DNA of 49,786 nucleotides from CAIJMI01 sp043798445 (GCA_043798445.1 JAZDOQ010000028.1:1-49786); one strand, 5' to 3'. Counted from the stretch's first letter, positions 26,017 through 34,355 are shown. Numbers and translations are program-made. Notes: generated from the sequence alone by a model not told the origin.

Positions 26017-26880
26017 ATGGCAAGCATTCGTATATTACGAAGACGGATTAAATCCGCAAAAAACATTGCACAGATCACAAAAGCAATGGAGTTGGTTGCT
26101 GCCTCAAAAATGAAAAAGGCACAAGCACAGGCCTTGGCCGGAAAACAATATGCTCAGAAAATATATGAAATGGTTACTGAGCTTGCACGGAGAACTGATG
26201 TGTCAAATCATCCGTATTTGATCAGGCCAAAAACAATAACGGGAAAGCGGTTATTAGTACTTATATCAACAACAAAAGGATTGTGCGGTGGATTAAATAG
26301 TAATTTGTTCCGGTATTGCCTCAAAACATATCCGGATTTTCATAAACAGGACGTTATTACGATTGGGAAAAAAGGCAGTGGACTCGTTGTCCGGTTAGGC
26401 GCAACGCTTGCTGCTGATTTTTCTGAAACGACGCCATTTATTACAGCAGTGCCGGCAATCGTTGAACTAATAGTCTTCGAATTTTTAGCTGGACACTATG
26501 ATGGTGTTGATGTTATTTTTAACGAATTTAAATCAGCATTACAGCAAGTACCAAAAAAGAAAATCATGCTTCCGTTGACCATAGAAGCGGGTCCTGACGT
26601 AACAGATAAAAAAAGTGATTTCTCAGAATTCCTCATAGAGCCATCAAAACGGGAAGTATTTGATGCGCTTCTGCCGCATTATTTGGAAAACCAGGTGCGG
26701 GATGCAATTCTGCAGGCAGAAGCAAGTGAGCACTCAGCCAGAATGGTTGCGATGAGAAATGCAACAGACAACGCATTGTCACTTATTGACGGACTAACAC
26801 TTATGTATAACAAGGAGCGTCAAGCGAAAATTACGTATGAAATTGCAGATATAGTCACGGCGAGACTTGCTGTTGAATAA
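26017..26880 (+). CDS. atpG: ATP synthase F1 subunit gamma
   Basis: 287 aa. The N-terminal helix RILRRRIKSAKNIAQITKAMELVAASKM and the C-terminal helix EHSARMVAMRNATDNALSLI are the two halves of the rotor coiled coil. The middle has LVLISTTKGLCGGLNSN, the conserved Rossmann-like strand. It transmits rotation from the c-ring to the catalytic sites. Confidence 0.96.
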   Translation: MASIRILRRRIKSAKNIAQITKAMELVAASKMKKAQAQALAGKQYAQKIYEMVTELARRTDVSNHPYLIRPKTITGKRLLVLISTTKGLCGGLNSNLFRYCLKTYPDFHKQDVITIGKKGSGLVVRLGATLAADFSETTPFITAVPAIVELIVFEFLAGHYDGVDVIFNEFKSALQQVPKKKIMLPLTIEAGPDVTDKKSDFSEFLIEPSKREVFDALLPHYLENQVRDAILQAEASEHSARMVAMRNATDNALSLIDGLTLMYNKERQAKITYEIADIVTARLAVE

Positions 26881-26913
26881 TAACCGCAATTGTTTATTTA
26901 TATAAGGAGATGT

Positions 26914-28314
26914 ATGAAGAAGACTGATGCAAACATAACAAAAAACGGAACAATCGTTCAAATTTTCGGAGCGGTTGTCGATGTGCAGTTTGGAGAAGAT
27001 TATGTACCCTCTCTTTATGAAGCCTTACGCGTTCATACGGAATTTACCAACACCAAAACACTAGTATTGGAAGTCGCGATACACCTTGGAGAAAGCCGTG
27101 TTCGAACAATTGCATTAGGTCCAACAGATGGATTGAAACGGGGCGATAGTGTTACCGCATCAGGAAAACCAATACATGTTCCCGTTGGAAAAAAGACGCT
27201 GGGACGACTATTTAATGTCGTAGGAGATCCAATAGACGATAAAGGTGATGTAAAGACAACAAAAACATATCCAATTCACCGTGCAGCTCCCCCCTTTACT
27301 GAGCAAAGCACAAAGCTTGAGATTCTTGAAACGGGTATTAAGGTCTTGGATCTTATTGCGCCATTTGTTAAAGGAGGAAAAGTTGCTATTTTCGGAGGAG
27401 CGGGAGTCGGGAAAACCGTTCTTATCCAGGAACTTATTCATAACGTCGCTGAAGTTCACGGAGGTGTATCTGTATTTGCCGGTGTTGGAGAACGCTCCCG
27501 TGAAGGCAACGATTTGTACCGGGAAATGAAAGAGTCAGGCGTTATTGATAAAACGGCTATGGTGTTTGGGCAGATGAATGAACCGCCAGGATCACGGCTC
27601 CGCGTCGCCTTAACAGGTCTTACTATGGCTGAGTATTTCCGAGATGAAGAAGGACAAGATGTGTTATTGTTTATTGATAACATTTTCCGTTTTGCGCAGG
27701 CAGGAAGCGAAGTGTCTGCACTTTTGGGAAGAATCCCATCAGCTGTCGGATACCAACCAACGTTAGCTTCAGAAATGGGAGCATTGCAGGAACGCATCAC
27801 ATCAACAAAGAACGGGTCTATTACGTCAGTACAGGCAGTGTACGTGCCTGCTGACGACTATACCGATCCGGCACCAGTTGCAACATTTGCTCATTTGGAT
27901 TCAACCATATCGCTTGACCGGGCAATTGCTGAGCAAGCGCTGTATCCGGCGGTTGATCCATTATCGTCAAATTCCCGTATTCTGGAGCCGGGAGTTGTCG
28001 GACAGGAGCATTATGACGTCGCTCGCGGTGTTCAACGTGTACTGCAGCGATATAAGGACTTGCAGGATATCATCGCAATTTTAGGTATGGAAGAGTTAAG
28101 TGATGAAGATAAACGCGTAGTCACAAGAGCGCGGAAGATTCAACGATTCTTGACCCAACCAATGTTTGTTGCTGAGGCCTTTACTTCTAAGCCGGGGAAA
28201 TATGTAAAATTATCAGAAACAATCAGAGGATTTAAAGAAATTCTTGAAGGCAAACACGACGATAAAAACGAACAGGCATTTTATATGGTAGGAACCATAG
28301 ATGAAGTGAAATAA
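26914..28314 (+). CDS. atpD: ATP synthase F1 subunit beta
   Basis: 466 aa from ATG 26914, preceded by AAGGAGA. A longer frame from 26890 adds an unlikely basic leader. Walker A GGAGVGKTVLIQEL, GVGERSREGNDLY, DVLLFIDNIFRFAQAGSEVS (Walker B) and the DELSEED-like loop GMEELSDEDK are present. It is the catalytic subunit. The first residues (KKTDANITKNGT) are a short polar extension. Confidence 0.97.
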   Translation: MKKTDANITKNGTIVQIFGAVVDVQFGEDYVPSLYEALRVHTEFTNTKTLVLEVAIHLGESRVRTIALGPTDGLKRGDSVTASGKPIHVPVGKKTLGRLFNVVGDPIDDKGDVKTTKTYPIHRAAPPFTEQSTKLEILETGIKVLDLIAPFVKGGKVAIFGGAGVGKTVLIQELIHNVAEVHGGVSVFAGVGERSREGNDLYREMKESGVIDKTAMVFGQMNEPPGSRLRVALTGLTMAEYFRDEEGQDVLLFIDNIFRFAQAGSEVSALLGRIPSAVGYQPTLASEMGALQERITSTKNGSITSVQAVYVPADDYTDPAPVATFAHLDSTISLDRAIAEQALYPAVDPLSSNSRILEPGVVGQEHYDVARGVQRVLQRYKDLQDIIAILGMEELSDEDKRVVTRARKIQRFLTQPMFVAEAFTSKPGKYVKLSETIRGFKEILEGKHDDKNEQAFYMVGTIDEVK

Positions 28315-28319
28315 CTATT

Positions 28320-28751
28320 ATGGAAGCAATGCATCTAACAATTGTTACTCCGCAGCGTGAGGCATTGAGTCAAGATGTAAATTTTGTGACAGTACCGACA
28401 CCAACGGGAACAATAGGTATTCTTCCAAAACATATTCCGCTTGTTACCGCACTTGTTGAGGGCGAGATTAAGGTACTTTCTGGTGAAAAAGAATCGTATT
28501 TCGCCATCGGCGGCGGATTTATGCAGGTGACAAAAAAATCTGTTATTATTCTCGTATCACGCGCGGTGCATGCAGATGAATTAAATGAGGCTGAAATTAA
28601 AAAAGCACACGAAACAGCGCGTACCACAGTGAAACAAAAAGGTGCAGGAATAGAAAGAGCCGAGGCTCAAGCAATGTTGCGCAGGTCATTCCTTGAACTT
28701 AAGGTCCTGCGGCATAAAAGGCGCCGATCTGGAACACCAGATTCATTATGA
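28320..28751 (+). CDS. atpC: ATP synthase F1 subunit epsilon
   Basis: 143 aa. The N-terminal beta-sandwich (LTIVTPQREALSQDVNFVTVPTPTGTIGILPKH, then GEIKV and YFAIGGGFMQV) is followed by a helical hairpin (LNEAEIKKAHETARTTV, AEAQAMLRRSFLELKVL). The hairpin can inhibit ATP hydrolysis in the extended state. A short basic tail (HKRRRSGT) extends the end. It overlaps upp by 4 bp (ATGA), so atp and upp are one transcript. Confidence 0.93.
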   Translation: MEAMHLTIVTPQREALSQDVNFVTVPTPTGTIGILPKHIPLVTALVEGEIKVLSGEKESYFAIGGGFMQVTKKSVIILVSRAVHADELNEAEIKKAHETARTTVKQKGAGIERAEAQAMLRRSFLELKVLRHKRRRSGTPDSL

Positions 28752-29386
28752 AACAAACAATGAGTCATGTTACCCTTGTACAGCATCCGCTCATCGATCA
28801 TTCATTAACCGTTCTTCGTGATAAACATTGTTCTACCGCAGATTTTCGACGTCATGCAGGAATTGTTTCAAAAATTCTTATTCTAGAAGCCACCAAACAC
28901 CTTCATGTTGTTGATAAAGCAATTGATACACCGCTTGCTTCCATGAAGGGAAAAAGATTAAAAAATGACGTTGTTGTTGTTCCGGTGCTTCGTTCCGGTC
29001 TTGCCATGCTTATTGAACTTCAGGATTTTCTTCCGTCAACACGTGTCGGATTTATTGGACTTTCGCGGGATGAAAAAACAGCGCAGGCACATCAATATTA
29101 TCAAAAATTACCAAAGATTTTTTCCTCGCACACCGTGTTTCTTATTGATCCGATGCTTGCAACAGGAGGATCGCTGATTGAATCCATGAATATGCTTCGT
29201 GCAAAAGGAGCAAAAAACATAACCATCGTTTGTATTGTGTCCGCACCTGAGGGGATTAAACGCATTGAACAGGTATATCCTGATGTGCATATATATACAG
29301 CTGCAATTGATAATAAACTAAATGCGCAAAAATTCATTGTGCCGGGTTTAGGAGACTTCGGTGACCGGTATTTCGGTACTGTTTGA
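28748..29386 (+). CDS. upp: Uracil phosphoribosyltransferase
   Basis: 212 aa. HVTLVQHPLIDHSLTVLRD at the N-terminus and the PRPP-binding signature VFLIDPMLATGGSLIE are diagnostic. VPVLRSGLAML, and the C-terminal GLGDFGDRYFGT that binds uracil, are present. It makes UMP from uracil and PRPP, the salvage entry to the pyrimidine pool used by the following pyrG. Coupled by ATGA overlap to atpC. Confidence 0.95.
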   Translation: MKQTMSHVTLVQHPLIDHSLTVLRDKHCSTADFRRHAGIVSKILILEATKHLHVVDKAIDTPLASMKGKRLKNDVVVVPVLRSGLAMLIELQDFLPSTRVGFIGLSRDEKTAQAHQYYQKLPKIFSSHTVFLIDPMLATGGSLIESMNMLRAKGAKNITIVCIVSAPEGIKRIEQVYPDVHIYTAAIDNKLNAQKFIVPGLGDFGDRYFGTV

Positions 29387-29415
29387 TTGACGTTAAATCA
29401 TGTTCTTGGTAACAT
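29387..29415 (+). promoter_or_regulatory. Promoter of pyrG
   Basis: TTGACG (29387-29392), a 17-bp spacer and TAACAT (29410-29415). The start codon of pyrG (29421) is only 5 nt after the -10, so the transcript would begin at or inside the ATG (leaderless). Confidence 0.45.
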
Positions 29416-29420
29416 AGAGT

Positions 29421-31079
29421 ATGCTCACTAAATTTATCTTCATTTCCGGCGGAGTCATATCAGGAATCGGCAAAGGCAATACCACCGCTGCAATTGCATT
29501 ACTTCTAAAGAACCGCGGATATACGGTTACCTGCGTTAAATGTGAAAACTATCTTAATGTTGATGCGGGACTGATTAATCCAATCGAGCACGGTGATCCA
29601 TATTTGCTTGAGGACGGTACGGAAGCAGATATGGACATGGGCACATACGAAAAGTTTTTAGGGGTAAACATGCATCGGCATAATTTTATTACGATGGGAC
29701 AGGTCTATCGGACGGTCATTGATAAGGAACGAAATTTTGAATACAAAGGCGAAGATGTTGAAGCGATACCACACGTGACAGATGAGATTACACGTCGTAT
29801 CAAGGAAGCCGGAGAGATCGAGAAAGCGGATATCGTCGTCGTTGAACTGGGAGGAACAGCCGGTGAGTACCAAAACATGCTGTATTATGAAGCCTCCCGC
29901 ATTTTGTCTCACAATAAGAAAAATGCTGTTATTCATGTGCATGTCAGTTATCTGCCTACCCCTTCTCATCTTGGTGAACCAAAAACAAAGCCAACACAAC
30001 TTTCTGTCCGGACCCTCAATTCCATGGGGATTCAGCCTGATTTTATTGTGGCTCGTGGCGAAAAAGCGGTTGACGAGAGACGAAGAGCACGATTTGCACT
30101 TTTTTGTAACGTAGATCCTGAGAATATCATTAACAATCCTGATGTAAAAAGCGTGTACGAAATTCCTGTTCAGTTTGTGGAACAAAAATTCGATGAAAAG
30201 ATTCTTACCAGTCTCGGTTTACCTAATGGCGCTTCTGCCAACATAGATAAATGGAAACAGATGGTTGAGACAATCAAAGCGAAAAAACAAAAGGAAATTA
30301 CTATTGCTATAGTCGGAAAGTATTTTAGGACCGGTGAATATGAACTCCGGGATAGTTATGCTGCACTTCTTGATGCCGTTGATCACGCAAGTTGGGCAAA
30401 AGGAGCATCAGTAAAGACAAAATGGATACAAGCTGAGAAGCTCGAGTCTGGAAAGACAGATGAACTGAAAAATGTAGACGGTATCATTGTACCAATCGGT
30501 TGGGGACCGCGAGGATCTGAAGGGAAAATAAAGGCCATAGAATACGCCAGGATGAATAAAATCCCGTATTTAGGTTTGTGCTATGGCATGCAGCTTGCAG
30601 TTGTTGAATATGCCAGGAATGTATTGAATCTTGAAGGCGCCAATACCACTGAATGTGATGAGAAAACGAAACATCCTGTTATTCATATGATTTCCGGTCA
30701 AAAAGAGGTTTTGGAACGCAGGGCCTATGGCGGAACCATGCGATTGGGCCGGTGGGAATGCAAGGTAGTACCAAATACTCAAGCAGATGAAAGCTACATG
30801 ACTCATAAAGGATATGACAAGCCGGAGGAAAAAATTGTAGGAGAACGGCATCGACATCGGTATGAGTTTAACGATGCCTACGCAAAGCAATGTGAAGGCG
30901 CAGGGCTGATACTCGCGGGTCGTTCAGTAATAGAAAATCTTGTTGAGATAATCGAGCTTCCAAGGTCAGTGCACCCGTTTTTTGTTGGCACCCAATATCA
31001 CCCTGAATACAGGTCAAGACCCTTAGCTCCTCACCCGTTATTTTTGGACTTCATAGCTAGTTGTCTTGCAGAGCGGTAA
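29421..31079 (+). CDS. pyrG: CTP synthase
   Basis: 552 aa. The N-terminal synthetase domain starts KFIFISGGVISGIGKGNTTAA (P-loop); LEDGTEADMDMGTYEKFL and GQVYRTVIDKERNFEYKGEDV are recognisable but diverged from typical PyrG. The C-terminal class I amidotransferase domain has VPIGWGPRGSEGKI (usual VPGGFG.RG..GK), the nucleophile Cys in YLGLCYGMQLAVVEYAR, and HPEY for His/Glu. It converts UTP to CTP with glutamine nitrogen. Follows upp and fits the salvage theme. Confidence 0.93.
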   Translation: MLTKFIFISGGVISGIGKGNTTAAIALLLKNRGYTVTCVKCENYLNVDAGLINPIEHGDPYLLEDGTEADMDMGTYEKFLGVNMHRHNFITMGQVYRTVIDKERNFEYKGEDVEAIPHVTDEITRRIKEAGEIEKADIVVVELGGTAGEYQNMLYYEASRILSHNKKNAVIHVHVSYLPTPSHLGEPKTKPTQLSVRTLNSMGIQPDFIVARGEKAVDERRRARFALFCNVDPENIINNPDVKSVYEIPVQFVEQKFDEKILTSLGLPNGASANIDKWKQMVETIKAKKQKEITIAIVGKYFRTGEYELRDSYAALLDAVDHASWAKGASVKTKWIQAEKLESGKTDELKNVDGIIVPIGWGPRGSEGKIKAIEYARMNKIPYLGLCYGMQLAVVEYARNVLNLEGANTTECDEKTKHPVIHMISGQKEVLERRAYGGTMRLGRWECKVVPNTQADESYMTHKGYDKPEEKIVGERHRHRYEFNDAYAKQCEGAGLILAGRSVIENLVEIIELPRSVHPFFVGTQYHPEYRSRPLAPHPLFLDFIASCLAER

Positions 31080-31089
31080 ATAGTATAAT
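31061..31089 (+). promoter_or_regulatory. Promoter of rplS
   Basis: TTGTCT (31061-31066), a 17-bp spacer and a perfect TATAAT (31084-31089) precede ATG 31098 by 8 nt, giving a leader of 1-2 nt. It lies inside and just after the end of pyrG. Confidence 0.55.
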
Positions 31090-31097
31090 AACAACCT

Positions 31098-31490
31098 ATG
31101 GCTAATCAGGCACACTGGAATACAATTGCACTTCATATTGGTGACACGATTCGTGTTCATTATAAATTGATTGAACACGAAAAAGTCGCTGGAAAAACAA
31201 AACGGGAAGTAAAGGAAGAAACACGGGAACGGGTGCAGGTTTTTGAGGGCATTCTTATCGCAATTAAAGGCAGTCAGGAGAATCAGATGATCATGGTTCG
31301 AAAAATCGGTGTTGGAGCTATTGGCATTGAACGTATTTTTCCTCTCATATCTCCATGGATTAAAAAAATTGAAGTAAAGAAACACGGATCAGTACGACGC
31401 GCAAAATTGTATTATCTTCGCGGTCGAAAAGGAAAAGCAGCGACAAAAATTACTGAAGCTGTGAAAGAAAAACCTCAAGCAATAAAGTAA
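31098..31490 (+). CDS. rplS: 50S ribosomal protein L19
   Basis: 130 aa, slightly longer than the usual 115. It shows GDTIRVHYKLIE, RVQVFEGILIAIKGSQE, GVGAIGIERIFPLISPWIKKIEV and VRRAKLYYLRGRKGKAATK, the L19 signature block. The basic C-terminal extension (ITEAVKEKPQAIK) is the extra part. It has its own promoter and is the last core gene before the accessory region. Confidence 0.95.
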   Translation: MANQAHWNTIALHIGDTIRVHYKLIEHEKVAGKTKREVKEETRERVQVFEGILIAIKGSQENQMIMVRKIGVGAIGIERIFPLISPWIKKIEVKKHGSVRRAKLYYLRGRKGKAATKITEAVKEKPQAIK

Positions 31491-31549
31491 AGGTGTCCTG
31501 TATTTACTTCAAGCTGTCACACTTATTTTTTCGTGATGTTATTCATATT

Positions 31550-31581
31550 ATTCACTGTCCTAGCCAGCTAGGGAAGTGAAT
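31550..31581. repeat. 32-nt inverted repeat upstream of the AbiEii pair
   Basis: Arms ATTCACT-gt-CCTAGC and GCTAGG-ga-AGTGAAT around a 2-nt centre: 13 of 15 positions pair in Watson-Crick fashion, plus one wobble. No T-run follows, so it is a poor terminator for rplS. It lies just before the -10 (TATAAT, 31609-31614) of the downstream pair, a position suited to an operator. AbiE-type antitoxins are known to bind inverted repeats there. Confidence 0.5.
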
Positions 31582-31624
31582 TATCAAGACAACGGACAAG
31601 AAAAAAGGTATAATATGATGAGAT

Positions 31625-31840
31625 ATGTACAACTGGAGCACTGATACCACCATTCTTAAAAAGAACCCTGAAAAGTACCAAATATGGAGACTTGAACAGC
31701 TTATTAATTTTGGCTTAGGCAATGAAAAAATCAATACTTTGGAGCTAAAAAAACATTGGAGTCATCTCAATATCGATCCAAAGAGAAAAAGTGTACTAGC
31801 ATTTTGGATGAAGGTAAAAGCCTATGACGGATGCACATAA
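31625..31840 (+). CDS. Small partner of the AbiEii-like protein (putative antitoxin position), 71 aa
   Basis: A 71-aa soluble basic protein (KNPEKYQIWRLEQLINFGLG, ELKKHWSHLNIDPKRKSVLAFWM). The start ATG lies 10 nt after TATAAT (31609-31614). It overlaps the nucleotidyltransferase gene by 17 bp, so translation is coupled. It is much shorter than AbiEi (about 200 aa) and shows no clear winged helix; it resembles the small upstream gene often seen beside AbiEii-like genes. The antitoxin role is inferred from position only. Confidence 0.7.
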   Translation: MYNWSTDTTILKKNPEKYQIWRLEQLINFGLGNEKINTLELKKHWSHLNIDPKRKSVLAFWMKVKAYDGCT

Positions 31841-32492
31841 AAGTATATTGTCGAATCGACAACAAAAACTTTTGGGTCTTTTTGCTTCTCATTCAAGTAT
31901 CAAAAAGTACTTCTACCTATCTGGTGGTACGGCACTGGCAGAGTATTATCTCCACCATCGCTATTCGGAAGATCTAGATTTTTTTACTGAAGAGGAAGTT
32001 GCGCCAATATCAATCCAAGTATTCATTAGGGACATAGCGAAAAAGGCTGGAGTCAAAGATGTTGACTTTCAACAAAGCTTTAACCGTAATCTAGTATTCC
32101 TACACTTTGATAATGAGATTATCAAAACTGAATTTACCTATTATCCATTCACTCAACTGGAACCGACAAAAGAAATTAATGGCCAACAAGTTGATAGTCT
32201 GATTGATATTGCAGTCAACAAAACATTTACGATTTATCAAAAACCTCGAAGCCGTGATTTTATTGATCTGTATCTTATTATAAAAGAAAAAGGGTGGAAT
32301 TTCTTAGACTTACGAAAAAAAGCCCGAATAAAATTTGATACCCACATAGAACCATTACAGATGGCTCAACAACTTTTAGAGGTTGAACATCTTGAAGATT
32401 TCCCCCGAATGATTATAGAACTAGACCATAAAGAGTTGCAGGAATTCTGGAAAAAAGAAGCAGCTAAAATAAAGAGTGAAGTTTTAATTTAG
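31824..32492 (+). CDS. AbiEii/MenT-type nucleotidyltransferase toxin-like protein
   Basis: 222 aa. The family motif is complete: FYLSGGTALAEYYLHHRYSEDLDFF, i.e. GG(T)xL plus HR.S.D.DFF, the pol beta-type metal site. Later, INGQQVDSLIDIAVNKTFTIYQKPRSRDFIDLYLI matches the second conserved block (D...NK......R....D..DL). Family members modify tRNA 3' ends or otherwise block translation and act in abortive infection or toxin-antitoxin pairs. It lies at the edge of the integrated element, just before the decayed recombinase end, so it may be cargo of an older insertion. Confidence 0.88.
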   Translation: MTDAHKSILSNRQQKLLGLFASHSSIKKYFYLSGGTALAEYYLHHRYSEDLDFFTEEEVAPISIQVFIRDIAKKAGVKDVDFQQSFNRNLVFLHFDNEIIKTEFTYYPFTQLEPTKEINGQQVDSLIDIAVNKTFTIYQKPRSRDFIDLYLIIKEKGWNFLDLRKKARIKFDTHIEPLQMAQQLLEVEHLEDFPRMIIELDHKELQEFWKKEAAKIKSEVLI

Positions 32493-32498
32493 CTAAAC

Positions 32499-32553
32499 TC
32501 GAACACCTTAGTTAGTGCTTGCTTTTGCGCTAACGAGGCAAATTGCAGACACC
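32499..32553 (+). pseudogene. Decayed 3' end of a serine recombinase gene
   Basis: Together with the following 19-bp core, this stretch aligns without gaps to the 3' end of the recombinase gene at 41102-41175 (60 of 74 bases identical by eye). In the recombinase frame it reads ..RTP-stop-LVLAFALTRQIADTPSKWVS, against TPELGRAYDLTRQIVNTPSKWVS in the intact gene. It carries an in-frame stop and no upstream recombinase, so it is a relic of an earlier element integrated at the same site. Confidence 0.65.
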
Positions 32554-32572
32554 CCGTCAAAATGGGTGAGCC
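32554..32572 (+). repeat. Left attachment core (attL), 19-bp direct repeat
   Basis: CCGTCAAAATGGGTGAGCC occurs here and at 41157-41175, identical in all 19 bases. The right copy covers the last 6 bases of tRNA-Lys. The two copies bracket 8.6 kb of accessory genes with the recombinase at the right end, as expected of a recombination core. Confidence 0.7.
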
Positions 32573-32670
32573 CAATGGTCAAAAACTCAAACCTGTTTGA
32601 ATACCTGAATAAATTCTATCATACGGTCACGAAGTGGAAACAGATACCAGCCGTAAGCATCTCTATTTGA
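32572..32670 (+). other. Probable displaced 3' terminus of the recombinase gene (left arm of element)
   Basis: Reading on from the core in the recombinase frame stays open for 32 codons (PMVKNSNLFEYLNKFY, then TVTKWKQIP) to a TGA at 32668-32670. In an excised circle the recombinase frame would run across the core into this sequence, replacing the residues now encoded by tRNA-Lys. An open stretch of this length in AT-rich DNA is suggestive, not proof. Confidence 0.45.
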
Positions 32671-32689
32671 TTTTAGCTATAATTGTTAT

Positions 32690-32758
32690 ATGACGAAATT
32701 TGTTTATGAAGTAACGGTTGGAATGCCAAAATTTACAGACTATAAAGCTGTCTCCTAG
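32690..32758 (+). CDS. Possible micro-ORF, 22 aa
   Basis: ATG 32690 lies 6 nt after a perfect TATAAT (32678-32683) and opens a 22-codon frame (MTKFVYEVTVGMPKFTDYKA). Its stop overlaps the stop of the convergent 93-aa gene. It may be a leaderless small peptide or the 5' stub of a lost gene; nothing identifies it. Confidence 0.25.
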   Translation: MTKFVYEVTVGMPKFTDYKAVS

Positions 32759-33036
32759 AAATCAACACCAGATAAATCGATGGGTTTTTTTGGAGGTTCT
32801 TGTGCAGGTATGACTTGTAATTCACCCGTTTTATAAAGTAAGCATGAGGGTTGAGGACAACCATTTTGATGGCTGGTCGAAATAGAACCATTCATACATA
32901 CAAGAGTATTCGGATTATGAAAAAACCTACCATGAACATACCCCCCACCATGCCGAAGGATATCAAAAATAACACAGTGAGAGTTAGCACTACTAAGTAC
33001 ATCGGTTTCTAAAGGAATTGATTGTTCTTTCGTCAT
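32755..33036 (-). CDS. Hypothetical protein, 93 aa
   Basis: Soluble protein with several Cys and His (NSHCVIFDILRHGGGYVHG, NTLVCMNGS, NGCPQPSCLLY), possibly a small metal-binding or beta-rich domain, and a Pro-rich tail (PAQEPPKKPIDLSG). No family recognised. It is divergent from the 68-aa gene, with a 90-bp gap holding the promoters. Confidence 0.5.
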   Translation of the reverse strand: MTKEQSIPLETDVLSSANSHCVIFDILRHGGGYVHGRFFHNPNTLVCMNGSISTSHQNGCPQPSCLLYKTGELQVIPAQEPPKKPIDLSGVDF

Positions 33037-33125
33037 AATTTAAGTCCCAATATATGAGCAATATACCTCCTTTAGATGTAATTATCAAGATAGGTTGCTA
33101 TAATAAGCCACTAGAGGAGAAACCT

Positions 33126-33332
33126 ATGATACCAGAAACAAAAGGCGCAATTAAAAGTGAACACGTTCTTCCTGATAAAACAAAAGTAACTACTTATAGC
33201 ACAGAGTCAGCTGCAGCTGATGGTGCCAATCCCGACCATGCTCAACTAATGGCAACCATAACTGAAAAGTTCAGAGCACAGGTGGTACAAGGAAAAATTC
33301 CTCAACCTATTGTGGTTGCAGATGAAGGCTAA
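33126..33332 (+). CDS. Hypothetical protein, 68 aa
   Basis: The start at ATG 33126 is chosen because GAGGAGA lies 5 nt before it and a TATAAT box lies shortly upstream of that; the longer frame from 33054 would begin before the promoter. A polar protein (KGAIKSEHVLPDKTKVTTY, ATITEKFRAQVVQGKIPQP) with no recognised domain. It ends exactly where the first diverged 48-bp repeat begins. Confidence 0.5.
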   Translation: MIPETKGAIKSEHVLPDKTKVTTYSTESAAADGANPDHAQLMATITEKFRAQVVQGKIPQPIVVADEG

Positions 33333-33380
33333 TGTGAGCCTAGATTCGCTTATCTCAAATAAATTGATATATGAATATCA
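33333..33380 (+). repeat. Diverged 48-bp direct repeat, copy 1 (att-like)
   Basis: Starts TGTGAGCCTAGATTCGC and ends GAATATCA. It aligns without gaps to 34308-34355 (36 of 48 identical by eye). It shares GTGAGCC with the 19-bp core of the element. The two copies flank the HAD phosphatase gene. Confidence 0.5.
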
Positions 33381-33406
33381 AGAGATATACCGTAAATTAT
33401 GTATGT

Positions 33407-34249
33407 TTATAATATAAGCTTGTAGGATCGAAATATATTGAGTATGCCATCTTTGTCGACATCTCCACCAATAATTCTATTTTCAAACGTTTTTGAGACA
33501 GTAATAAGCTCGATTTCAGCATTACCCATAATACCGATGTGACCGCAATGTTGCATAAAATCCCAATCATTGAATCCATCGCCGATTCCAAGAATATCAG
33601 ATGTATCCATCTGCAGTTTTTGAACAACCTTTTGAAATGCGGTGCTTTTTGACAATCCTTTTTTTGTGATAAGTCCGAGACTCATTGAGTCAAATGGTAC
33701 TGTTGTCCAATGAAGTTCGATGAGTGATTGGTATGATTGAAGTAGCGCCTCAACTTTTTGTTTTTCTTCAGGTTTTATAAACACATCAATGCGAATGACA
33801 GGATATATATCCATAGCGTTGATCAGATTTTGAACAAGAATTGGTTGTATAAATCGAGCCTCAGCAAGTTTCTGCATAAACGATGTCACATTGTTTTGCG
33901 GATGAATAAATGTTTTGTCGCTGACAAAGTCAGTGTTTATGTTGTTGTCTTCAAGTGTTTGGATAACTGTTTTTGCTGCGGTTGAATCAATTGGTTCAAC
34001 GATGTATTCGGCGGTGTCGGGATTAAAAATTACAGCACCATTTGCCGCAATATGTATGTTATGCAAATCCATTAATTTGATAAGCGGCATGAGCCCAAAA
34101 CTTGGTTTGCCGGAACATAGAATAACAGGAATATTTTTACTGATTTCTGATACTGCTTGAATAATGGCGGGGGATGGATTTGGGAAAAATCCGTTTTCTT
34201 TTCTTCCGATTAGTACTCCATCAACGTCTGTGACAATCGCTTTAATCAT
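33407..34249 (-). CDS. HAD-superfamily hydrolase, Cof/type IIB-like
   Basis: 280 aa. Motif I IVTDVDGVLIG at the N-terminus, motif II ILCSGKPSFG, a large C2-type cap between about residues 80 and 200, the motif III Lys in ITKKGLSKSTAFQ, and motif IV LGIGDGFNDWDFM. This is the type IIB (Cof, sucrose-phosphatase, phosphomannomutase-like) arrangement, acting on sugar phosphates or similar. It is alone between two 48-bp direct repeats and may have arrived as a separate cassette. The substrate is unknown. Confidence 0.8.
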   Translation of the reverse strand: MIKAIVTDVDGVLIGRKENGFFPNPSPAIIQAVSEISKNIPVILCSGKPSFGLMPLIKLMDLHNIHIAANGAVIFNPDTAEYIVEPIDSTAAKTVIQTLEDNNINTDFVSDKTFIHPQNNVTSFMQKLAEARFIQPILVQNLINAMDIYPVIRIDVFIKPEEKQKVEALLQSYQSLIELHWTTVPFDSMSLGLITKKGLSKSTAFQKVVQKLQMDTSDILGIGDGFNDWDFMQHCGHIGIMGNAEIELITVSKTFENRIIGGDVDKDGILNIFRSYKLIL

Positions 34250-34307
34250 GTTTTTAATGATATCACAAGAATAACGAGTATGTTGTAAGACCTTGAGCTT
34301 GTCAAAG

Positions 34308-34355
34308 TGTGAGCCTCAATTCGCCAATCTCGAAAGATTTGATCCTAGAATATCA
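34308..34355 (+). repeat. Diverged 48-bp direct repeat, copy 2 (att-like)
   Basis: Partner of 33333-33380, starting TGTGAGCCTCAATTCGCC and ending GAATATCA. It is preceded by GTCAAAG, so GTCAAAGTGTGAGCC resembles the element core GTCAAAATGGGTGAGCC with a 2-nt gap, which links these repeats to the attachment site. Confidence 0.5.

Noticed and set aside
31550..31581. Inverted repeat as rplS terminator
   Set aside because: It lies 60 nt after rplS without a downstream T-run and directly before the next promoter; an operator is more likely, though a Rho-independent-like role is not excluded.
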